From NCBI GenBank assembly GCA_030267245.1, contig JAJDJN010000005.1, forward strand, positions 1 to 33,042: DNA of 33,042 nucleotides. Direction: 5' to 3'. Below, piece by piece: positions 27,466 through 33,042 of this stretch. This DNA comes from Desulfovibrio sp. OttesenSCG-928-A18. Lineage in GTDB: Bacteria > Desulfobacterota > Desulfovibrionia > Desulfovibrionales > Desulfovibrionaceae. The notes under the pieces are model-generated. The model did not search any database and was not told where the DNA came from. It worked only from the letters and a program-made list of their open reading frames with translations. Numbering within the stretch: the first letter of the stretch is position 1; the number at the start of each line of letters is the position of its first letter. Made by a program: the position numbers and the translations under genes.

Positions 27466-30400
27466 ATGCCCAGGCGTAACGACATACAATCGGTAATGGT
27501 TTTGGGTTCCGGCCCCATCGTCATCGGCCAGGCCTGCGAATTCGACTATTCGGGAACGCAGGGCTGCAAGGCGCTGAAAGAGGAAGGATGCAAGGTTATT
27601 CTCTTGAATTCCAATCCGGCGACAGTGATGACCGATCCCGGCTTTTCCGACCGCACCTACATAGAACCCCTCAATATCCACATGGCTTCGGCCATTATCC
27701 GCCGGGAGCGCCCGGATGCACTGTTGCCCACCCTTGGCGGGCAGACCGCGCTTAACCTGGCAATGGAGTTGCACCGTTCCGGCCTGCTTGAAGAATGCGG
27801 CGTACGCATGATCGGCGCACAACCTGAAGCCATTGAACTGGCTGAAAACAGACAAAAATTCCATGCCGCCATGCTGCAATCCGGGCTGGATCTGCCGCGC
27901 AGCGGCCTGGCCGCCTCCGTGGCGGATGCCGTGGAAATTGCAAGGACATTGGGCTTTCCGGCCATTATCCGCCCGTCCTACACACTTGGCGGAACCGGCG
28001 GCGGCATAGCCTACAACCTTGAGGAATTCAAAACGATGGTCCGCAGGGGCATTGAAGCCTCCCCCATAAGCGAAATTCTGGTGGAGGAATCCGTTCTGGG
28101 CTGGAAGGAGATAGAGCTGGAGGTGGTGCGCGACGGCGCCGACAATGCCGTTGTCATTTGCGGCATTGAAAATCTGGACCCCATGGGCGTGCATACGGGC
28201 GATTCCATTACCGTGGCCCCCATACAGACCCTTTCCGACCGGGAGTATCAGGCACTGCGGGACGACGCTCTGCGGGTGGTGCGCGCCGTGGGCGTGGACA
28301 CGGGCGGCTGCAACATCCAGTTTGCCGTGCATCCGCAAAGCGGGCGCAGGGTGGTCATTGAAATGAACCCCCGCGTATCCCGGTCTTCCGCGCTGGCCTC
28401 CAAGGCGACGGGATACCCCATAGCCCGCGTGGCGACAAAACTGGCCCTGGGCTATCACCTTGGCGAGTTGCGCAACGACATCACCGGAACCTCTGCCTGC
28501 TTTGAGCCAGTAGTTGACTACTGCGTGGTCAAGGCGCCGCGTTTCAATTATGAAAAATTTGACGGTTCCGAACCTGTGCTCGGCCTGCAAATGCATTCCG
28601 TGGGTGAAACCATGGCCATTGGCGGAAACTTTCGCGAAGCCCTGCAAAAAGCCTTGCGCGGGCTGGAGATTGGCCTTTCCGGACTGGAAGCGCCGCCCGA
28701 AAATACGAAGATCACGCCGCTTTCCCGGCAGCAGCGTCTGTGCGCGCGGCGCGAGGCGCTGCACCAGCCCGGCCCGGAACGTCTGCTCCTGATCTATGAA
28801 GCCATGCAGTTGGGGATGGAAGCGGAAGAGGCGCATGCCCTGACAGGCATTGATGTGTGGTTTCTTTTGCAGATTCAGCACATTCTGGACACAGAGCGGC
28901 GGATTGGAGAAGTTGTTCCGCCCCTGCTGCGGGAAATGCGGGGTGAGGACGGGAAAAGGCCTCCAGTGTCAGCAGGCGAGCGGGTAAAAGGCGCATTGCC
29001 TGCCGGGCAAGGCCGGACTTTGCGGCATATCAAGGCCCAGGGCTTCAGCGACGCCCGCATTGCCGCCCTAGCCCGCCGGGCTCTGTTTTTCGCGGGTGAG
29101 GAGGCCTTGGTCGATGAAGCCGACATACGCCGCCTGCGCGCGTATTGTGACGTGCACCCCGCGTTTCGGAGCGTGGATACCTGCGCGGGCGAGTACGCCG
29201 TTCTGACCCCCTATTATTATTCCACCTATGATGCGGAACAGGGCGAACGCCTGCCGCCTTCCGGAAAAAACGGACAAGCGCGTCAGGCGGCACCCGGTGA
29301 CGCCGTCCCCTTGCGAAAAGTCATGATTCTGGGCGGCGGCCCGAATCGCATCGGGCAGGGTGTGGAATTTGATTACTGCTGCGTTCAGGCCGCCTTTGCC
29401 TTGAAAGAAGCCGGAATCACCTCCATTATGGTGAATTCAAACCCCGAAACCGTCTCCACGGACTATGACACCGCTGATGTGCTGTACTTTGAGCCGCTCA
29501 CCGTGGAAGATATCCTCGCAATCTGCCGGGTTGAGCGGCCAGACGGGCTCATCGTCCAGTTTGGCGGGCAAACGCCCCTTAACCTCGCGGCGGCGTTGGA
29601 GAAAGAAGGCATCCCCATTATAGGCACTCCACCTGCCGCCATTGCCCTGGCGGAAGACCGGGATTCCTTTAGCCGGTTGATGGAATCCCTTCACATAGCG
29701 CAGCCCCCCAGCGGCATGGCGCATAACGAGGAATCCGCCTGCCGCATTGCCAAAGACATCGGCTACCCGGTCATGGCGCGCCCGTCTTTCGTTCTCGGCG
29801 GCAGAGCCATGCGCGTTATTCACGACGAAGCCTCTTTGCGCGAATATGTAGAAGGTACATATACCGGCGCCTGCCTACGGGAAGACAGCCCCATACTCGT
29901 GGACAAGTTTCTTGAGGAAGCCGTGGAAGTGGACGTGGATGCGGTGGTTGACGGAAAAAGCGTGACCATAGCGGCGATCATGGAACATATTGAACAGGCG
30001 GGAATCCATTCGGGCGATTCCTGCTGTTCCATCCCCACGCATACGCTCTCCTCGGCCGTTCTGGAACGCATTCGCGAGAACACGCGTCGCATCGGCCTTG
30101 CGCTGGGCGCTGTGGGGCTGTTGAACATTCAGTTCGCCGTCCGCGATGAAGAAGTCCATATCCTTGAAGCAAACCCCAGGGCCTCGCGCACCGTGCCCTT
30201 TGTCTCCAAGGCCACGGGTGTGCCCGTGGCCCGCATTGCTACCATGGTCATGTGCGGCTTCTCTCTGGCCGAAACAGGTTTTGTCAGCGAACCCGCACTC
30301 GCCTGCCACGCCATGAAGGAAGCCGTATTGCCCTTTGAGCGTTTCCCCGGAGCCGAAATCGGCCTCGGCCCGGAAATGCGTTCCACAGGAGAGGTCATGG

Positions 30401-30921
30401 GCTTGGACAAAAGCTTCGGCATGGCTTTTTTGAAGGCTCAATCCGCCGCAGGCACGCCCATTCCCTTTTCCGGCAACATCGTCCTTTCGGTCACGGACAG
30501 GGACAAGCAGGCCCTGGCACCGCTGGCGTCCCGGCTGGAAAAGCTCGGCTTTCGCCTGTACGCCACGCCGGGCACCAAAAAGGTTTTGGAAGAGCACGGC
30601 ATTGCGGCGGCGATTGTGGTCAAAATAGGCCCCAAGCGTCCGCACTTACTGGATTTCATGCGCAATGGAGAGGTGAACATGCTGGTGAATACCGTAAGCG
30701 GTTCAAAATCAGCGCGGGACGCCACGGCACTGCGGGCCCAAGCCCTGGCCCGCCATGTCACGACCATCACCACCATAGCGGCTTTGCGCGCGGCTGTGGA
30801 GGGGCTGGAGGCCAGACAAAGCAGCACGCGCAGCGTTGCTCCGCTGCAAGACTATTATTCGGATTCCAAATCAAAATTACGTCCATGCAATTTTGATTTA
30901 TCGGCTGCGGCGGGAGTGTGA
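27466..30921 (+). CDS. carB: Carbamoyl-phosphate synthase large subunit with altered C-terminus
   Basis: 1151 residues from ATG at 27466 ([10 protein letters not shown]), preferred over the GTG at 27457. Usual CarB is ~1070-1080. Both ATP-grasp halves are present ([19 protein letters not shown] and [33 protein letters not shown] and [13 protein letters not shown]), plus the C-terminal MGS-like domain with [13 protein letters not shown]. Extra length comes from Pro/Gly-rich insertions near residues 494-520 and 595-615. After the normal ending PLQDYY, about 20 more residues ([14 protein letters not shown]...) are read from the inverted repeat element, whose first hairpin loops supply the stop codon. 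The altered tail lies outside the catalytic domains. Confidence 0.96.
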   Translation: MPRRNDIQSVMVLGSGPIVIGQACEFDYSGTQGCKALKEEGCKVILLNSNPATVMTDPGFSDRTYIEPLNIHMASAIIRRERPDALLPTLGGQTALNLAMELHRSGLLEECGVRMIGAQPEAIELAENRQKFHAAMLQSGLDLPRSGLAASVADAVEIARTLGFPAIIRPSYTLGGTGGGIAYNLEEFKTMVRRGIEASPISEILVEESVLGWKEIELEVVRDGADNAVVICGIENLDPMGVHTGDSITVAPIQTLSDREYQALRDDALRVVRAVGVDTGGCNIQFAVHPQSGRRVVIEMNPRVSRSSALASKATGYPIARVATKLALGYHLGELRNDITGTSACFEPVVDYCVVKAPRFNYEKFDGSEPVLGLQMHSVGETMAIGGNFREALQKALRGLEIGLSGLEAPPENTKITPLSRQQRLCARREALHQPGPERLLLIYEAMQLGMEAEEAHALTGIDVWFLLQIQHILDTERRIGEVVPPLLREMRGEDGKRPPVSAGERVKGALPAGQGRTLRHIKAQGFSDARIAALARRALFFAGEEALVDEADIRRLRAYCDVHPAFRSVDTCAGEYAVLTPYYYSTYDAEQGERLPPSGKNGQARQAAPGDAVPLRKVMILGGGPNRIGQGVEFDYCCVQAAFALKEAGITSIMVNSNPETVSTDYDTADVLYFEPLTVEDILAICRVERPDGLIVQFGGQTPLNLAAALEKEGIPIIGTPPAAIALAEDRDSFSRLMESLHIAQPPSGMAHNEESACRIAKDIGYPVMARPSFVLGGRAMRVIHDEASLREYVEGTYTGACLREDSPILVDKFLEEAVEVDVDAVVDGKSVTIAAIMEHIEQAGIHSGDSCCSIPTHTLSSAVLERIRENTRRIGLALGAVGLLNIQFAVRDEEVHILEANPRASRTVPFVSKATGVPVARIATMVMCGFSLAETGFVSEPALACHAMKEAVLPFERFPGAEIGLGPEMRSTGEVMGLDKSFGMAFLKAQSAAGTPIPFSGNIVLSVTDRDKQALAPLASRLEKLGFRLYATPGTKKVLEEHGIAAAIVVKIGPKRPHLLDFMRNGEVNMLVNTVSGSKSARDATALRAQALARHVTTITTIAALRAAVEGLEARQSSTRSVAPLQDYYSDSKSKLRPCNFDLSAAAGV

Positions 30922-31023
30922 TCCCGCCTTGCCTCTCGAAATGCTTCACATTTCGGCGCGACATCCTGTCACGCATTTCAATTCCAAGTTGAAATCATAG
31001 CAATTTCAACTTGGAATTGGAAT
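30868..31023 (+). repeat. Structured multi-hairpin repeat, left copy (inverted partner at the right edge)
   Basis: Five hairpins in a row: AAATCAAAATT/AATTTTGATTT (30868-30899), GGCGGGA/TCCCGCC, CGAAATG/CATTTCG, a GCGACA/TGTC-type arm pair, and a long one beginning AATTCCAAGTTGAAAT. Positions 30888-31023 align without gaps to the reverse complement of 32905-33040 (120 of 136 identical by hand count). The element begins inside the carB reading frame and ends at a purF fragment. No ORF or transposase lies within it. Name and family are unknown to me. Confidence 0.9.
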
Positions 31024-31152
31024 CTGGCCAACGCGCAGCCCCTGCTTGCCCGCTACTGCGGCGGAAAGGTTGCTGTGGCGCATAACGGCAATCTGGCGGC
31101 AAGGCCGCGCCTTGCCGAGTCTTTGGCGGCAAAGGGTGCCCTGTTTGAGACC
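31024..31152 (+). pseudogene. Fragment of purF (amidophosphoribosyltransferase)
   Basis: In the frame of base 31024, ~43 residues read NAQPLLARYCGGKVAVAHNG then NLAARPRLAESL and GALFETST. This matches the middle of the PurF N-terminal amidotransferase domain, whose hallmark is LAHNGNL followed by an L-x(2)-L helix and GAIFQTTSD. The fragment begins exactly at the end of the repeat element and loses similarity after ETST. The nucleophile Cys region and the whole phosphoribosyltransferase domain are missing, so it cannot be functional. It looks like debris from a rearrangement at the repeat. Confidence 0.7.
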
Positions 31153-31342
31153 TCAACGCTGCTTGGCATATTCGGCACAGACAAGGATTGCTTTTGTACC
31201 GCGTGCTGGAGCGGTATTTACTGTGTTGTATGAATGTACTATTTTCCCTGTGCAGGCACTGCGGCACGGTATTCCTGCAAAAACGCTGCAAGGGTGTGAC
31301 AAGCGATGCTCTGGAAGGCCGGCAAGAGAAAAAGGCACATAT
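31153..31342. other. Leader region of the NifA-like gene
   Basis: No coding signal. The ORF-track extension of the regulator (from 31046) runs through here and the purF fragment in another frame and is not credible. A promoter for the regulator might be TTGTAC-N15-TATTTA (about 31195-31221), but this is weak. The -24/-12 pattern was looked for and not found. Confidence 0.4.
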
Positions 31343-32905
31343 ATGGCGGATGTTAATATACGCAATGAAGCCAACGAATTACGGCTCCTCTTTGAGATCA
31401 GCCAAGCTTTGGATGGGGCTGACGAGCTGTCCGACCCTTTGGAAGATGCTTTGGCGCTGATGGCGCGGTATACGGGGATGATGCGCGGAACCATAACCCT
31501 TGTTGACCCGGAGTGCGCTGAAATCGGAGTGGAAGCCTCCTACGGGCTTAACGAGCAGGAGCGCGACCGGGCGCATTATAAACTCGGGGAAGGTATTACC
31601 GGTAAAGTCATACAAACGGGAACGGGCATGGTTGTTCCCCATGTTTCCGAAGAGCCGCACTTTCTTAACCGTACCGGCGCGCGCGACCTGCAAAAAGAAG
31701 ATATTTCCTTTCTCTGTGTGCCCATAATCCTCAAGGGCAAGGCCGTGGGAGCCTTATCAGCGGACAAGCTGTTCGCCGATTCCATTTGCCTTGAGGAAGA
31801 TTTGCGTCTTTTGCAGGTGCTGGCCTCACTTATATCTCGCGCCGTGCAGCACCGGCGGGATATTCGCTCCAGGCACGCGGCGGTGATGGAAGAGAACCGG
31901 CGTCTGCAACGCATGGTTCACGGCAGCCTTGAGTCCGGTGCGCTGGTGGGCAATTCTGACGCTACACGGCAGCTTATGCTTGAAATCGCCAGAGTCAGCG
32001 CTTCCAACGCCACGGTGCTTATTCAGGGCGAAAGCGGCACGGGCAAGGAACTGGTTGCCGGTCTTATCCACTCAAACAGCCCCAGGGCCGGCCGGCCGCT
32101 TGTCAAGATAAACTGCGCGGCCCTGCCGGAAAATCTTATTGAAAGCGAACTGTTCGGACACGAGCGAGGAGCCTTTACCGGTGCCGTTGGAGCCAAAAAA
32201 GGCCGTTTTGAAATAGCCCACGGCGGCAGCCTGTTTTTGGACGAGGTGGGGGAACTTTCTTTGATGGCCCAGGCAAAACTGTTGCGGGCCTTGCAGGAAA
32301 AAGAGTTTGAGAGGGTGGGCGGAACAAAAACCCTGCGGGTGGATGTTCGCCTTATCGCCGCAACCAATCGAAATCTGGAGGAAATGGTCGCGGCAGGGAG
32401 GTTCCGGCAGGACCTTTATTACCGCATCAACGTATTTCCTCTGTATTCTCCTCCGCTGCGGGAACGAAAGGACGACATACTCCCCCTGGCAACCTATTTT
32501 GTGGACAGATATAATAAAGAATCCAACCGTCAAACCATGCGCATTGCCCCTGCGGCATCCGCTCTTCTGCTGGGATATGCCTGGCCGGGAAATATCCGGG
32601 AACTGCAGAACGTGATGGAACGGGCCGTGATTTTATGCGGCACCGGTGATGTTATTGATGCGTCTCATTTGCCGTTTTTACGAAAAGAAACGGTACATCA
32701 CGACTCCCCCCTTGCCCCAACAACCCTGAATGACGCATTGGCCGATCTGGAAAAACGCCTCATTGTCGAAGCCTTAAAGGCCGAGCGGGGCAACATGGTC
32801 AGGGCGGCGGAAAGGCTGGGCATCACCGAACGCATCATCGGCCTGCGCATGAAAACCTATGCGCTTGGCTACAGGAACTTCCGGCATAAGGCTGACGACA
32901 AGTAA
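31343..32905 (+). CDS. Sigma-54-dependent transcriptional activator, NifA type
   Basis: 520 residues from ATG at 31343, with AAAAAGG upstream. Domains: a GAF sensor (about 15-165, with LGEGITGKVIQTGTGMVVP), a central AAA+ domain with Walker A GESGTGKE (~229-236), the sigma-54 contact loop GAFTGA (~276-281), GGSLFLDEVGEL and the arginine-finger region, then a Fis-type helix-turn-helix (ERGNMVRAAERLGITERIIG). This is the NifA architecture. It lacks the interdomain cysteine motif of oxygen-sensitive rhizobial NifA. It could control nif genes elsewhere, or the -24/-12 promoters of glnN, gltB and carAB in this window. It lies between inverted repeats, and its TAA touches the right copy. Confidence 0.9.
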   Translation: MADVNIRNEANELRLLFEISQALDGADELSDPLEDALALMARYTGMMRGTITLVDPECAEIGVEASYGLNEQERDRAHYKLGEGITGKVIQTGTGMVVPHVSEEPHFLNRTGARDLQKEDISFLCVPIILKGKAVGALSADKLFADSICLEEDLRLLQVLASLISRAVQHRRDIRSRHAAVMEENRRLQRMVHGSLESGALVGNSDATRQLMLEIARVSASNATVLIQGESGTGKELVAGLIHSNSPRAGRPLVKINCAALPENLIESELFGHERGAFTGAVGAKKGRFEIAHGGSLFLDEVGELSLMAQAKLLRALQEKEFERVGGTKTLRVDVRLIAATNRNLEEMVAAGRFRQDLYYRINVFPLYSPPLRERKDDILPLATYFVDRYNKESNRQTMRIAPAASALLLGYAWPGNIRELQNVMERAVILCGTGDVIDASHLPFLRKETVHHDSPLAPTTLNDALADLEKRLIVEALKAERGNMVRAAERLGITERIIGLRMKTYALGYRNFRHKADDK

Positions 32906-33042
32906 TTCCAATTCCAAGTTGAAATTGCTATAATTTCAACTTGGAATTGGAATGCGCGACAAGATGTCGCGCCAAAATGCAGAGCATTTCGAGAGGCAAG
33001 GCGGGACCGCGTTCCCGCCGCCGCCGACAGATAAAAATTGGT
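32905..33042 (-). repeat. Structured multi-hairpin repeat, right copy (cut by window edge)
   Basis: Reverse complement of the left copy, starting at the last base of the NifA-like stop codon. The long hairpin here is perfect (21-bp arms, 5-nt loop), and so is the GCGCGACA/TGTCGCGC one. Compared with the left copy there are 16 substitutions, 14 of them transitions. The outermost hairpin continues beyond the window. Confidence 0.9.

Noticed and set aside
27343-28881. 512-codon minus-strand ORF opposite carB
   Set aside because: Antisense shadow. carB is certain from its ATP-grasp motifs.
31046-31342. N-terminal 99-residue extension of the NifA-like ORF
   Set aside because: It crosses the purF fragment in a different frame and lacks a ribosome site. 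NifA-type proteins begin close to the GAF domain, and ATG at 31343 has one.

Overview
This is a GC-rich bacterial chromosome segment, packed with genes, that most resembles the Desulfovibrionaceae (sulfate-reducing Desulfobacterota). The clues are a short-form ArgA-type acetyltransferase, lysine/peptidoglycan synthesis through DapL, a type III glutamine synthetase (GlnN) beside a large glutamate synthase subunit, a trpD-C-F-B-A operon, and -24/-12 (sigma-54) promoters with a NifA-type activator. This placement is inferred from gene content only. I saw no rRNA, tRNA, CRISPR array or intact transposase.

Layout. 1-263 holds the start of a Gly-rich exported protein that runs off the left edge (minus). 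732-4675 (plus) carries a TlpA-like thioredoxin, the ArgA-like GNAT, hpt, a zinc-ribbon membrane protein and radA. 4938-7702 is clpS-clpA. A small exported protein (minus) and typA (plus) follow. 10401-15370 is a minus-strand trp operon with a complete attenuator. Its leader peptide has three consecutive Trp codons and is too short for the ORF track, but trpE and trpG are absent and an orphan 59-codon ORF sits where trpE would start. Next come a 53-nt near-perfect hairpin, a hicAB toxin-antitoxin pair whose toxin mRNA looks leaderless, and a rhuM remnant. 16650-25934 (minus) is a nitrogen/lysine block: glnN, gltB, dapF, dapL. 26298-30921 (plus) is carAB. The right end holds a purF fragment and a NifA-like regulator gene, enclosed by two inverted copies of a structured repeat.

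How the genes fit together. GlnN and GltB form the GS-GOGAT ammonium assimilation route. CarAB consumes glutamine. DapL uses glutamate as amino donor, and DapF then makes meso-diaminopimelate. Sequences matching the sigma-54 -24/-12 pattern (GG-N10-GC) precede glnN, carA and, less perfectly, gltB. A GAFTGA-bearing activator lies directly downstream of carAB, so a local sigma-54 nitrogen regulon is a reasonable inference.

The least ordinary feature is the 136-nt repeat pair (30888-31023 and 32905-33040). They are inverted, align without gaps at 120/136 identical positions by hand count, and fold as a chain of hairpins. Half of the differences fall in the hairpin loops. They abut or overlap the stop codons of carB and the NifA-like gene and could allow the regulator segment to invert.
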